From contig NC_047080.1 in NCBI RefSeq assembly GCF_902459465.1, positions 12,312,866-12,376,865 of the forward strand: a stretch of 64,000 nt of DNA. Direction: 5' to 3'. The translations under genes and the position numbers were made by a program. Positions 34,601 through 43,606 of the stretch are shown in pieces. Each line of letters opens with the position of its first letter. Position 1 is the stretch's first letter. The DNA comes from Asterias rubens. Lineage: Eukaryota; Echinodermata; Asteroidea; Forcipulatida; Asteriidae. The notes beneath the pieces are model-generated. The model ran no database searches. It was not told the origin of the DNA and was given only the letters and a program-made list of their open reading frames with translations.

Positions 34601-37239
34601 CCTTTGCCAATAGTCTTAAGTATTCAGTGAACCCACAACCTTTGCCAATAGTCTTAAGTGTTCAGTGCTTACACACATCAGTGCAAGGGTAATTCAAATA
34701 ATAATCTCTATCTCGCTGCAAATTTATTGCTATTTAGATCTGTTTGTTGTTTTAAATGTTTGCAATTGTAATAATAGAACATTACTAACCAATTGTTGTT
34801 TTCCTTCCTGACAGCGTTACAATATCTCCTATCCCCCCAGTCACTATCCACAGTCCTTGTAGTCTGAGTGACATGGAGAGTCCAACATCATCTCTAGGAA
34901 GTCCTCAGTCTGCAAGTAGCCCTGAGCCAGCCTCAACAAGGCATGGCTCCTCCCATCGGCTACCAAGGAGTTTGAGTCTAGACAGTCTCTCAACAGAGGG
35001 CTCTTCTGTGGCTGCTGTGAGTTATTAAAAACAAAAATGAAAATCCATTTATTGAATATTTACTTTTAGCCAGTAATGAAAAAACCCAAATTGTTTGTAA
35101 TCGTCTTATCCATTTTTAGTTGTTTTTATTGTTGTGTGTTAAAATGTAACAATATTTTACGCTTTCTTCTCAAATCCTTCAAGATAAAAAAGTTTCAAAT
35201 TTGATGATCTTGAAAACTATCACCTATCCTGAAATATTGAAATGATCCTCTTTTCAGTTGGCTGAATCACCAAGGAAGACCAGTTTTAGCAGTAGTGAGC
35301 ACAGCATTCCCCGCAGGATCAGCGACCCTACACATGTAAGATACTAATTCTTTTCTGATCTTTCTGTTTTAGCTTGGTTTTTGTAAATTGATGATAACAA
35401 ATCATAGACATGGTTAAATTTATGGTGTGGATAGAGCCGTTACCAGTCAATTTGAAAGCTACGCCCGGTGGAAGGTCCAGAGACCTGCTTGGAGAATCTT
35501 GCCAGAGGAGGCTAGGCGGCTGCTAGCTAGTGTCCCATCTTAATGGGTTTATTCTAGTTTGTCTGGGATGCATGCACTTTCAGCATCTTCTACCCAATCC
35601 ACATCTGCTATCCGTTTGAAATTATGTTATCTTGACTTGTTTATATCACCTTACTTGTTTATATCACCTTACTTGTTGATGGTAAACATTAAGGTTTGTT
35701 GCCGTTTTCCTATCATTTCCAGCATGATCTGCGAGAGCAGAAGAAAAATATTGAACAGAACAAAATGGCATTTGAAATTATGTTATTGACCTGATTATAT
35801 CACCTTACTTGTTGATGGTGAACATTTATGGTTTGTGGCCGTTTTCTTATCATTCCCAGCATGTTCCGCGAGAGCAGAGGAGGAATATTGAACAGAATAA
35901 AAAGGCGAGTGAAGCTTTACTAGCCCTCAAGAAGCAACCAAGGAGTAAAATCCACCTGGTCAAACCATCCAACCCTCCTCCTCCTCCTCCATCCTCAGTA
36001 TCTCGCTCTAGTACTCCTCCTCCCCCTCCTCCAGTTCCTGCACCACCTCCACCTAGGAGCATCCCTGAGCAACCTTCTATGAGTCATGGAAGGGGATCAA
36101 CACGACCCCCTCCTCCTCCAAGGCAAGGCTCTGTTATCACAACCAAGTCAACGCATTCACAGCAGTACAGCAGGGCCAATTATGAGACACCTGATCAACC
36201 CTTGACTCATGGTGGCAGCAAACGAGCATCACGCAGCAGCATTTATACAAACTCTAATGGGATGAACGCACACGTGAGTAAATCTGCTATTTCTGAAATT
36301 AGAATTAGTCCAGTACAACTTATCTCTTGTCAGTCAAATAAAACATGGATGGGGAAACTCTGATCCCTGTTTTTGATTGGCTATCATAAACGCACCAAAT
36401 TTTTATTGCCATGGGTTTTCAAAAAGTTTTTTTCGCCAAAACGCATGCCTAATACAAATGTATGAGGTTGGGTTTGATTTCCATGTCAAATAAAACAATG
36501 TCATTCTTCTATGACAGGTATCGGAGCGAGAGTCAACGGACACACTGAAGAAGGTTCAGTTCCCATTGGTCAACCTGAATGACGAATTCCCAGAAGGGAT
36601 GGAACTAATCAGCGTTAGAAAGACAAGACCTAATCTGGGAATAGCAGTAGAGGGAGGGGCTGGAACCAGACAACCTGTTCCAAAGATTATTAAGATTCAG
36701 GTGAGTTGAGAGCAATTTCTGTGAAACGAGACTTTTTTTTTTTAAGTGTGAACAGGTCAACACCTTTTAAAAAATTTCTGCAAATTAGCTCGAGGCTGAC
36801 ACCACTCCATTGCTTGTATTTTACTGATGGAAGGAAAAATATGAACCAGTACGCCTCTGTTTATCAAATTCGACTGTAGACTCACTTCTGCATCTCTCCT
36901 GCGCCAGAAGTGTCCATAAGACGGACATGGCGCATTATAACTGGCCTCTATTATTATTATTTTAAAATATCAGCAACTCCAGCTGGAGGCTGACACCACT
37001 CCGTTCTTCGTATTTCACTGATCTGTTTTTTTCTCTCTTTGTCATAGTATGAAGGATCAGCCTACCACAACAGCAACCTAAAAGTTGGTCATGTGATCCT
37101 AAAGGTCAACGGAAGGTCATTACTGGGTCTTTCGCATCAGCAAGGGACGCGTTGCATTGCGCTGGCGTTTAAAAACAAAGCCAATGACAGCATCAACTTT
37201 CTGGTGATTGACTCTACCAAGTACGCAATACAGTACTAG
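18926..37239 (+). CDS. WHRN: Whirlin (PDZ scaffold), complete coding region
   Basis: Fourteen coding exons: 18926-19669, 25666-25878, 26833-26958, 27265-27552, 28288-28509, 29058-29153, 31235-31378, 31653-31742, 32495-32757, 34815-35016, 35258-35335, 35860-36273, 36518-36700, 37048-37239. All introns are GT-AG and all phases join, giving about 1,084 residues (human long form about 907). Order: HN1 (about 38-115), PDZ1 (179-264), PDZ2 (320-404), HN2 (about 470-560), Ser-rich linker with SEDSGVD (710-716), proline tracts (861-887), PDZ3 (988-1078). This is the full long-whirlin layout. In vertebrates whirlin scaffolds the stereocilia-tip and Usher 2 periciliary complexes; here a role in sensory or ciliated cells is inference. 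The extra length lies in the linker between HN2 and PDZ3. Confidence 0.96.
20640..20760 (+). mobile_element. tRNA-like SINE, second family
   Basis: B-box AGGGTTCGAATCCCACC followed by GAGTTGTCTGTGG and GAAAGTACTGAGTATACAAT. Same order, reverse strand, at 27,040-27,195 and 34,120-34,245. Confidence 0.6.
22665..22850 (+). repeat. Dispersed repeat, 'GGCGATTGCCTCC' family, copy 2
   Basis: CAAGGCGATTGCCTCCGTGC, then TGGTCATTGCCTTGGTGTCC and a GAGAAAATGCCCTGGTGCCC part. Fuller than copy 1. Confidence 0.65.
23075..23175 (-). mobile_element. tRNA-like SINE, second family, degraded
   Basis: ACCACACACCGATTTATTAT then GGATTCCAACCCGCAACCAC, a reversed B-box; similar to 27,040-27,195. Confidence 0.45.
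24334..24514. repeat. 93-bp tandem duplication
   Basis: Two nearly perfect copies beginning TACATGTACATTGTATCTGT, 93 bp apart. The near identity implies recent origin. Confidence 0.9.
25296..25380 (-). mobile_element. tRNA-like SINE fragment
   Basis: Reverse strand: CTAAGTTGGTAGAACATC (A box), then GGTCGCAGGTTCAAATCC (B box). Ends about 290 bp before whirlin exon 2. Confidence 0.6.
25666..25878 (+). CDS. WHRN: Whirlin exon 2: end of PDZ1 and conserved linker
   Basis: 213 nt, phase 0. Starts VLKSVKKLVLYVKSVGR, the last strand of PDZ1, and contains YTWVDPQGRSVSPP, nearly identical to the human whirlin linker. Ends GDEKK just before PDZ2. Confidence 0.95.
26195..26390 (-). repeat. Dispersed repeat, 'GGCGATTGCCTCC' family, copy 3
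   Basis: Reverse complement of the 22,665 copy: AGCATTTTCTCCTTGGTAAA ... GGCAATGACCACGGGGCATG. In whirlin intron 2. Confidence 0.65.
26833..26958 (+). CDS. WHRN: Whirlin exon 3: first half of PDZ2
   Basis: 126 nt, 42 codons, phase 0. Carboxylate-binding loop SLGL (residues 329-332), then RGGREFSLGIYITG. Too short to be found by length alone; identified by homology and splice sites. Confidence 0.93.
27040..27195 (-). mobile_element. tRNA-like SINE, second family
   Basis: Reverse strand: CTGGGTTCGAATCTCACC (B box), then TGAAAGTACTGAGTATACAG and CACATCGGTGTGTATGGGTC. Ends about 70 bp before whirlin exon 4. Confidence 0.6.
27265..27552 (+). CDS. WHRN: Whirlin exon 4: second half of PDZ2
   Basis: 288 nt, acceptor CAACAG, donor CCT|GTAAGT. 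Begins VGDQILDVNGENFLDINHQE, ends the PDZ fold near TIKDVGKLPYARTT, then a Gly/Asn/His-rich linker. Confidence 0.94.
27620..27767. mobile_element. MITE, GGGCCCAATTTCAT family, well preserved
   Basis: Starts GGGCCCAATTTCATAGAGCT and ends AGCAGCTCTATAAAATTGGG, clear inverted ends; inner GGCTGGTATCCTGCTCATTT. In whirlin intron 4. Confidence 0.75.
27930..28050 (-). mobile_element. tRNA-Asn-like SINE, degraded copy
   Basis: Reverse strand: GGGCTAGTAGCTAAGTTGGT (A box), then GTTAGTCCAGAGGTCACAG. In whirlin intron 4, next to the MITE at 27,620. Confidence 0.6.
28288..28509 (+). CDS. WHRN: Whirlin exon 5: HN2 core
   Basis: 222 nt, 74 codons. Contains QAKHLLNENERGTMMYYL and ALVMALFELLNTHAK, which match the second harmonin-like helical domain of vertebrate whirlin. 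Confidence 0.95.
28816..28907. repeat. 46-bp tandem duplication
   Basis: Two copies of the segment AAAGTCAAGGGAATGYTTGT..., with one C/T difference seen. In whirlin intron 5. Confidence 0.85.
29058..29153 (+). CDS. WHRN: Whirlin exon 6: end of HN2
   Basis: 96 nt, 32 codons, FSLFSEIRSFVFPRDIDQFD followed by LVLKREVESMK; vertebrate whirlin has the same block directly after HN2. Confidence 0.93.
29154..31234 (+). other. Whirlin intron 6 (about 2 kb)
   Basis: AT-rich; no exon or clear repeat recognised. The 90-codon frame at 29,998-30,270 has no recognisable domain or exon borders. Confidence 0.6.
31235..31378 (+). CDS. WHRN: Whirlin exon 7: linker
   Basis: 144 nt, 48 codons, Ser-rich (STGSHYSSSSIDSRP) then Pro-rich. 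Acceptor TTTGCAG, donor AAG|GTAAAA. Confidence 0.85.
31653..31742 (+). CDS. WHRN: Whirlin exon 8: short linker exon
   Basis: 90 nt, 30 codons, acidic (SDQDEWYNGFDP). Phase 0 both sides, acceptor TTTGCAG, donor CCT|GTAAGC. A candidate cassette exon, since skipping it keeps the frame. Confidence 0.8.
32050..32310. repeat. Degenerate AAGCACAAA-rich repeat
   Basis: Irregular run of AAGCACAAAAGTTATCTAAG-like units in whirlin intron 8. Confidence 0.5.
32495..32757 (+). CDS. WHRN: Whirlin exon 9: linker with SEDSGVD motif
   Basis: 263 nt, leaves two bases. Holds SPSEDSGVDVNGSRVSS; human whirlin has an SEDSGVD motif in the corresponding linker. Donor CG|GTAAAA joins exon 10 to form an Arg codon. 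Confidence 0.88.
33130..33495. repeat. Degenerate long-unit repeat in whirlin intron 9
   Basis: Repeated phrases TACCCACTGCTAGAAACAGG, TGTTTACAACCCACACCAAA and GATATCCACTGCTACCCATT in changing order, units of roughly 60-100 bp with losses. Confidence 0.7.
34120..34245 (-). mobile_element. tRNA-like SINE, second family, next to minisatellite
   Basis: TATACCGAGTACTTCCCAAG ... ATTGTTGGGATTTGAACCCA: tail and B box in reverse. The 38-bp array starts inside its B-box region. Confidence 0.6.
34211..34666. repeat. 38-bp minisatellite, 12 copies
   Basis: 456 bp, exactly 12 units starting GAACCCACAACCTTTGCCAA. Only an A/G variant (GTATTCAGT/GTGTTCAGT) and a change in unit 1 are seen. In whirlin intron 9, ending about 150 bp before exon 10. 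Confidence 0.95.
34815..35016 (+). CDS. WHRN: Whirlin exon 10: Ser/Pro-rich linker
   Basis: 202 nt; together with exon 9 gives 155 whole codons. SP and SSP repeats suggest a disordered, phosphorylated region. Confidence 0.85.
35258..35335 (+). CDS. WHRN: Whirlin exon 11: short linker exon
   Basis: 78 nt, 26 codons, phase 0: LAESPRKTSFSSSEHSIPRR. Acceptor TTTTCAG, donor CAT|GTAAGA. Confidence 0.82.
35723..35770 (+). pseudogene. Decayed partial copy of whirlin exon 12
   Basis: Acceptor-like TTTCCAG followed by sequence matching the first 48 nt of exon 12 (HDLREQKKNIEQNK versus HVPREQRRNIEQNK). The upstream intron (TATATCACCTTACTTGTTGA ... CCGTTTTC) is copied too. No donor follows; the copied frame reaches a stop about 72 nt in. 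So a tandem duplication of an intron/exon junction. Confidence 0.8.
35860..36273 (+). CDS. WHRN: Whirlin exon 12: proline-rich region
   Basis: 414 nt, 138 codons, phase 0. Charged start HVPREQRRNIEQNKKASEAL, then PRSKIHLVKPSN and three proline tracts (PPPPPP, PPPPPP, PPPP) separated by Ser, plus PPPPPRQG; likely SH3, WW or EVH1/profilin ligands. The 5' part was copied upstream (35,723). Confidence 0.93.
36518..36700 (+). CDS. WHRN: Whirlin exon 13: first half of PDZ3
   Basis: 183 nt, 61 codons. Carboxylate loop NLGI (999-1002) followed by AVEGGAGTRQPVPKI, near-identical in layout to human AIEGGANTRQPLP. Confidence 0.95.
37048..37239 (+). CDS. WHRN: Whirlin exon 14: end of PDZ3 and C-terminus
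   Basis: 192 nt with stop TAG at 37,237. Contains NLKVGHVILKVNGRSLLGLS and INFLVIDS, then ends AIQY. The extreme C-terminus differs from the human one. Confidence 0.94.
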   Translation, partial: YEGSAYHNSNLKVGHVILKVNGRSLLGLSHQQGTRCIALAFKNKANDSINFLVIDSTKYAIQY

Positions 37240-37551
37240 AATCAAGATAAGGTACATTTATTGGTCAATTTAACTTTGTATAGTTCAATATACCTTTTTA
37301 ATCCTCAGCGTGTCTGGCCATTTTATTATCAACCCATGTTATTTTTACTGAAATTATGATACTTTGTTGTGATGGGTAAAACACAATGCAAACCAGACAC
37401 TTAACAGAGGCACAGGAGGCAGTTGTCCCCCCATGCTTGTGTTCGCTTGAAGTTTTCCAGTGCAAATAAACATTTTGTTCACTGAAGTACCATTTATACA
37501 AATGAAGTATTCAGTATATAATTCTGTGTACAGTTGTGCTGCCATGCATAA

Positions 37552-37694
37552 TGGGAGACTTTGGAACGCTAGGTGGCAGCAGACTTACCAGGTAAATTGA
37601 CATTATTTTTTCATATTGAGCAAGCTCACAATTCCAAAAACAATGGTTTTACCTAGTAAGTCTGCTGCCCCCTAGAGTCGAAAAAAGTCTCCCA
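37552..37694. mobile_element. Element with ~45-bp terminal inverted repeats
   Basis: Left arm TGGGAGACTTTGGAACGCTA..., right arm ...CTAGAGTCGAAAAAAGTCTC. Inner GGCAGCAGACTTACCAGGTA pairs with TACCTAGTAAGTCTGCTGCC. About 143 bp, non-coding, probably within the whirlin 3' UTR. Confidence 0.75.
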
Positions 37695-39048
37695 TCCTTG
37701 CACTTAAATGGTTTCAGCTCACTGTAAAATGTTCCTAAAATTAGAAGGCATTATAAGAAGAAGGTGACATGCAGAATTTTCTAGGTTAACACCTTCTTGC
37801 AAAACAGGGTTTTTACAGTCTTTATAATACAAATAAAAGCATTATTTTTTGACAGCATTATTTTACTCTTGAAATTCGCTTTAATAATATTTTTTAAACT
37901 TTACCAACTGTGGCTTATTTAATCACCTTGAACATTGCCTTCTATTCAGATTCATTTTTATTTATTGTTAGTACTGTTTTTTTCAACTAATAAATTAGCA
38001 TTTTTTCCCTACAATTTTGTTTCATGGAATCAACAAGTCAAACAATACATACAAGTTACAATTTTATAAACTCCTGAAGAACACACGCCTTGAACATTTA
38101 CATTTTTAATTATTTCATTTTATAAACTATGTAATTCAACTGTGCCGATAACTTCACAGGGATATGTGAGATACTCTTTTCTTTAAAACTGCATAATTTG
38201 AAAATTTGCCAACATTAAATGTTAACAAGGTTAGCTGTCAGAAATGCAGCAAATAATTTTCAATCTTTTCTACTTATAACCCCAGTATCCTTTTCTACTT
38301 AAACATTTGAAATAATGTGCCTTTTTGTGAAGCTTTAATAGCAATAATTGTGGTGTCTAAGCAGTAGCTATTTTTTGTACTGAAATCCTTTGCCTTTTAT
38401 GAACTGTGCCTACAAAAATATTTTTACCTTGAACCGTAATATTCTGTGCAAATGTGGGGAGCACTTGCAGGTTAACTAGATACGACCAATAAAAGTCACA
38501 GCCTAAAGCGAGTTTGACTAATCCTACTCACACTGTTGTCAAAGCTTAAATTATGCTGCTACAAAATAGCTGGTGTTTTTTATTCAATGGAAGTGTTCTA
38601 AGGTACTTATTCTGTGTGTGTGTGTTATGGTTAAGTGGCAAATAGTTTTGACATTAATTTTGTTTTCTGAAGGTAAAACCTTTTAAAATGATAAGTTTTT
38701 TAAACTTTCATTTGTTACTTTGCCTTGGACATTTGGTACAGTATCCAACTTAAAATAAAGCACTTGATAGTTTCAGTACTTTTTTTACCTGTTTGACTTT
38801 TCTATAAAACTATTTTTATACTTGTGAAGAGAGTACATTGCCTTGTCATTACCTTTGTACATACAGAACATTCCATAAACAATGTAGATTAATGTTGTAC
38901 AATGTCCTTTGTGTGTGTGTAGGCCTACTTTCATAAACTTGTTACGGTTGATTTTCGGGTTCAGCAAGGCTGTGTGTTTGTTTTAAACTTCTTAGTTTTT
39001 GTTGTACCTGAAGGTTTGATTTAAGGTTCGCCCTCTGGATTACTGGAA

Positions 39049-39301
39049 GGGGTTGTGACGTTATGATCAAAGGGGTTGTGACGTTATGATCAAAGGGGTT
39101 GTGACGTTATGATCAAAGGGGTTGTGACGTTATGATCAAAGGGGTTGTGACGTTATGATCAAAGGGGTTGTGACGTTATGATCAAAGGGGTTGTGACGTC
39201 ATGATCAAAGGGGTTGTGACGTCATGATCAAAGGGGTTGTGACGTTATGATCAAAGGGGTTGTGACGTCATGATCAAAGGGGTTGTGACGTCATGATCAA
39301 G
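39049..39301. repeat. 23-bp minisatellite, 11 copies, CRE-like core
   Basis: 253 bp, 11 units of GGGGTTGTGACGTTATGATC + AAA. Units 7, 8, 10 and 11 have TGACGTCA, the perfect CRE palindrome; the others have TGACGTTA. Lies 1.8 kb after the whirlin stop. Confidence 0.95.
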
Positions 39302-41458
39302 TTAGGCCTGTTTACTAAACACTCGAGCACCCTTCATAGATGGTACTGGGTACTGGTGACTGGGTGTGCACAAGCGGTAACTTGGTGAGAGTTCATGTAA
39401 GCTTTGATCATTATGACACAGCACCTTTAATTAGTTTCATTATTTTTTTTCTTCAGTATTTCAAATAGGGTGTTGCACACATTGTAAAAATGAATTTTTG
39501 TCAAAGAGGCTGATTTACAGACATTTACATACAGAATTCCAAAAGGCATTATTTACAATTTCCTAAAAAATGTATTTTGAGAAGAACTGTTATTTAATTC
39601 TGTTCTTTGATCTGAGGTGACAACCATTTTCACCTTGAATATTTTGTACAAATTTACCCAGTCTGAAAATTACACTTTTCTTGCAAGAAATACCAGCATT
39701 ATATGGAAGCATTATTGGGATTGAACGAGAATTATTTATGACTTACACAAACACAAAACATCATGACTTATTGTGAGATTCAAGTCATTATTATGATAAA
39801 TTTTATGAGATAAACTATCATAATGGTCTGAGTCTTAATTATAAGATAATGTCTATATCATAATGACTTTCTTTTGGTTTCCTCACTGGTTATATGACAC
39901 TTGGGTAGCATTGGGATTTTTGATTTAAACAAAATGCATTGTATTTATTTAAAAAACTTTTTTTTTAAAAGCTATATATACTTATTTATTTGTTGTGTTC
40001 AAAGGCTGCCTAATGTTTGCCAACTCCTTGCTGACAAAACTTATTGTAATGTTGTCAAGAAATCTATGTTATAAAGTGCTGTACTCCATATTACCGTTTT
40101 GTGCATGATTCTTGTTTTCAAATCATCACACAAATTGTACGTATATACTTGTACAACTTTTGTTTAGGATAATCAATGTTGTAAAAAAAAAATCAAATTT
40201 TCATTACAAAATTTAATATGGATTTTCTTGATTTTTTTTATAGTATATTTGAGTGGTTTACTGCCACCTCGCGTCTCCAAAAGTCTACATTATTATTGAA
40301 AGAGGTTGATTTTTTTTAAGGGAATTGTGCCCAATGGTTATTAGGTTCAATGGTCCAATGAGCATGTGTGTACGTCAGCCTAACCCATCACTGGGTTAGG
40401 AGTTTGGGCTGGAACAATGTGAGCCAATGTTACAAAGGTATACCAAAATAATTGTAAATATCCCCAAGCCAATTTTGTATTGAACTTGATTTCATGCAAA
40501 GCTTCACATCTACTTACTTAAACATTGTTTTTATTTCATAATTGAATCACGATAGCATTTACTCTACATCTTCTGATGTCTCAATTTTTGGGGTGTAATA
40601 GAAAACATAAAGATTTTCGGTACCTTTGTGTTCATAAAGTCATTGTTCATAAAGCCGAACATTAACAGTTACTCTCGATACAATTAACACATTCGGTTCT
40701 TTGAAACAAACCGCTAACGAATGCGTTTGTTGACCAGTGCCAATAATAATTGTTAGAATTTATTTGAAAACTGATTTTGTTTTTGTTCCGTCCTCGAATT
40801 CGTAATTTTATTTGACGATATCTTGTGGCAATTTCTTTAATTCCATCCATTACTTTGAACCAACTGTGATTCGGTTGTGTAAATTCAAAATTATTATTAA
40901 TTTATCTTAATTAATCAATGGTTTGTTATTAATTCACGATTACGCCATAGTACATTCAGTTTAGTTTGCATGAAAGTATATTGATAAGGTTTTGTGTATC
41001 CTACAAATATAATTGAGTGTTTATTATTTCATTTGTGTCATGTATATACAACTTGTGGAGTTGAAAACCATAGTTTGTTGATATTAAAGAGTGAAGAGGA
41101 CTGAAACTTGTTTATGTTTTGATGTGTTTGCATTGTGGAAAAGAGTCGTCCAAAATATCAGAAAACAAAAGAGCAAATTCCTGCTAATTTAAAATCTGTC
41201 ATACGTGGGCCTTGTCTTGATTTCAAGACCATCGTTTTGCTGCGAGCAGACGTAGGTGCATTGAGTTTTATCAATATCAGTTGTAAACGACTTGAATGGC
41301 GACCAAACACTGGCGGCTATTATGATCTTAAAATATGAATAGAAAGTCTAGATAAATAGAAAATAAGTTGAACAATTTTATTTTATTCAGGCCAGTAGCG
41401 ATACATTATTATCATCTTTTTACAAGTTTGAACAGTCTTGGCATACAGGCTTTTAGTC

Positions 41459-41830
41459 TTAAAGGCACTGGACACTAATTTTTGTTAGCAGAAACCTACT
41501 TGGTAACGAGCAATGGGGAGCTGTTGATAAAACAACACATTGTGAGAAACAGCTCTATGAAGTAACATAGTTTTTGAGAAAGAGGTAATTTCCCACTAAA
41601 ATAATAATTTAAGTTATGCGTCTGAAAGCACACAAAGTTTTGCAACAAGGTTGGTTTTTTCTTTCAATATTCTCTTGCAACTGTGATGACCAGTTGAGCC
41701 TAAATTTTCGAGATTTGTTATTTTATGCAAGACGTACACCAATAGAGAATTGTTCCTTGACACTACCAAACGTGTGCAGTGCCTTCATAAATTATCACGA
41801 TAGTGCCGTTAACATCATTACTTAAGTATA
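41459..41830. mobile_element. MITE, GGCACTGGACAC family
   Basis: Begins TTAAAGGCACTGGACACTAA; contains GTTAGCAGAAACCTACTTGG, GAGAAACAGCTCTATGAAGT and TGCGTCTGAAAGCACACAAA, the same order as the 57,481 copy. Right terminus lost. Confidence 0.7.
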
Positions 41831-42830
41831 CGTTGTTTGAAATATTATTTTTTACATAAAACACGTCAGTAATTTATTTTACACAAAATTAAACGTTAAT
41901 GCCGGTTGCCGTGTATCATAATGAGAAAATAAATACACAGCGCCCTCTATTAGAAGGACTTCAAACGTGATTATTATGTCTTGGACCTTCTTTTTTCATC
42001 TGATCTCTGCACCAAGATGAACATTTACATTGGTAGTTTAGTGACTTCGAGCCACTTGGTAACCTCATCGAGATCTCGGAGTCACTGCTCGCGCTTTTGG
42101 TGATCTGAGGTCAGGGCAGTCATGAATGATGTGGCAGTGATGGTGTATGGTCTGCCACACTGAAAGGCCTACCACACAGACTTGGGCTGGTAGCCAATGC
42201 TGTGGAGGAAGGCGTTTCGGTGTCCCACGGAAATCTGTCCTCCGGAGATTTTGTCTCCGGGAAATTAAAACATGGAATGGAGGAGACTGTTTCAAACGAG
42301 AAGAAGAGGGTTTGAATTATGGTTTGCTGCACTGGGAGGGGGGGGGGGCACTCATAATCTCCAGGGGACATAATCCTCTTTCTCAGTGGAAGTAAAACCA
42401 GTTTATAGTCAGTTTTTAAGATCGAGTTGAACCACTAGAAAGCGTAAACTCTGATCATGCGGCAAAGAGACTGCAATGATTTGCCTTTCATTAATGTTGC
42501 CAACTGCTATCAAAACAAGTCCGCACTAGATCGAGGGAGATATTAAAGCCGATATTTAAATCACTGATACATAAAATAATGATGTTTTAAATATTTATTT
42601 ATAAGAAATCGAAAGTACCTCGATCATTCCTACATTGTACTTCTCTTTCTCCTTGTGGCGTAGTAGCGCGTGAATTTTACTAATTAACCTTTGCCTTGGA
42701 AGGCTGCATGTCCTTCCTTTGTCCTTCGTAACCCTCGTCAAGGAATAAACTAATTAACAAACTAATAAATAAAACAAATTGAATGAATAAATAACATTTA
42801 ATTACTGCAGCATGGCCGAGCCTTTAATTT

Positions 42831-43338
42831 GGGTCAAATTGCATACAACTGCTTAAAAATAAGGAGTAGCTAAGCACAAAAATATGCTTACTAGAATAAG
42901 GTTACCAGTCAAAAGTTAACACAATTTGATTTTGGGTTCAACAAAGAAAGAAATTGACTAGAGCGGGATTTGATCAACGACCTCTGGATTAACGTGCCGG
43001 CGCTCTATGAACAATCAAGCTCTATGTTGGCGGTCCCCCATTCTGTTTAGAGCTGCCAACATTTGCATCTTGCAATCAGTTTTTGTACAAACAATCAAGG
43101 AGATGTTTACATTTACATGCAACATTTAGGATAAATTTCCATAACCAGGGCGATTTTCAAAGTTATTCATAAAAATATGGAAATATATTGTTTACTTTCT
43201 GCAAAATAAGGGAGGGTTGGCAGATCTGCAATATTTCTGTTCAGGTGCCGATTTTTGACTAGCATTCGGCTCCTTTTGCATAGCAGAACATTTTAAGCAA
43301 CATTTTCTACTTTAAGCAGCTGTATGAAATTTGACCCT
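42831..43338. mobile_element. MITE (GGGCCCAATTTCAT family) interrupted by a SINE
   Basis: Left part 42,831-42,920 (GGGTCAAATTGCATACAACT ... AATAAGGTTACCAGTC) and right part about 43,235-43,338 (GCAGCTGTATGAAATTTGACCC) flank other sequence that includes a reversed tRNA-Asn-like SINE. Confidence 0.65.
42921..43060 (-). mobile_element. tRNA-Asn-like SINE nested in a MITE
   Basis: Reverse strand: GCCGGCACGTTAATCCAGAG, then CTCTAGTCAATTTCTTTCTT and GTTGAACCCAAAATC: body and tail of the 62,121 family. Confidence 0.75.
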
Positions 43339-43364
43339 GATGACCTCTGACACGTCCCCATTCT

Positions 43365-43606
43365 TCAGCTAGACTTGAACATGTCGCACAGCAGTCGCTC
43401 GATTGGTACGCTTCCTATTGTCCGTCTAAAGAAGAGTTCCTCCACACACTTGGAGTTGATGTTCCGGATACAGGGCAAGGCTAGAAGAAGCTTCCCAAAA
43501 CGCACCCTCTGGATTGGTTGACGTGCGCGTGTGACGTCATTGAGGACCAACTGGGACTCGTCCTGTAGCGCCTCTACTTTCTGGCATTCTCGGAGTCCTC
43601 TTGCTT
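43365..43606 (-). CDS. NR2E last coding exon: helices 10-12
   Basis: 242 nt with stop [38 protein letters not shown] and [10 protein letters not shown] closely match the C-terminus of TLX/PNR, including the AF-2 core. Confidence 0.95.

Larger units (their letters stand above)
37240..43364. other. Whirlin 3' UTR and intergenic DNA
   Basis: No coding exon recognised. Holds an inverted-repeat element (37,552-37,694), the 23-bp array (39,049-39,301), a MITE (41,459-41,830) and a MITE split by a SINE (42,831-43,338). AATAAA-type signals occur (for example near 38,754), but I cannot say which is used. Confidence 0.55.

Noticed and set aside
34211..34666. CRISPR-like array
   Set aside because: Units are directly adjacent with no unique spacers, in an intron of an animal gene.
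35850..36062. 70-codon Gly-rich minus-strand frame
   Set aside because: Antisense of the whirlin proline tracts (CCT/GGA).
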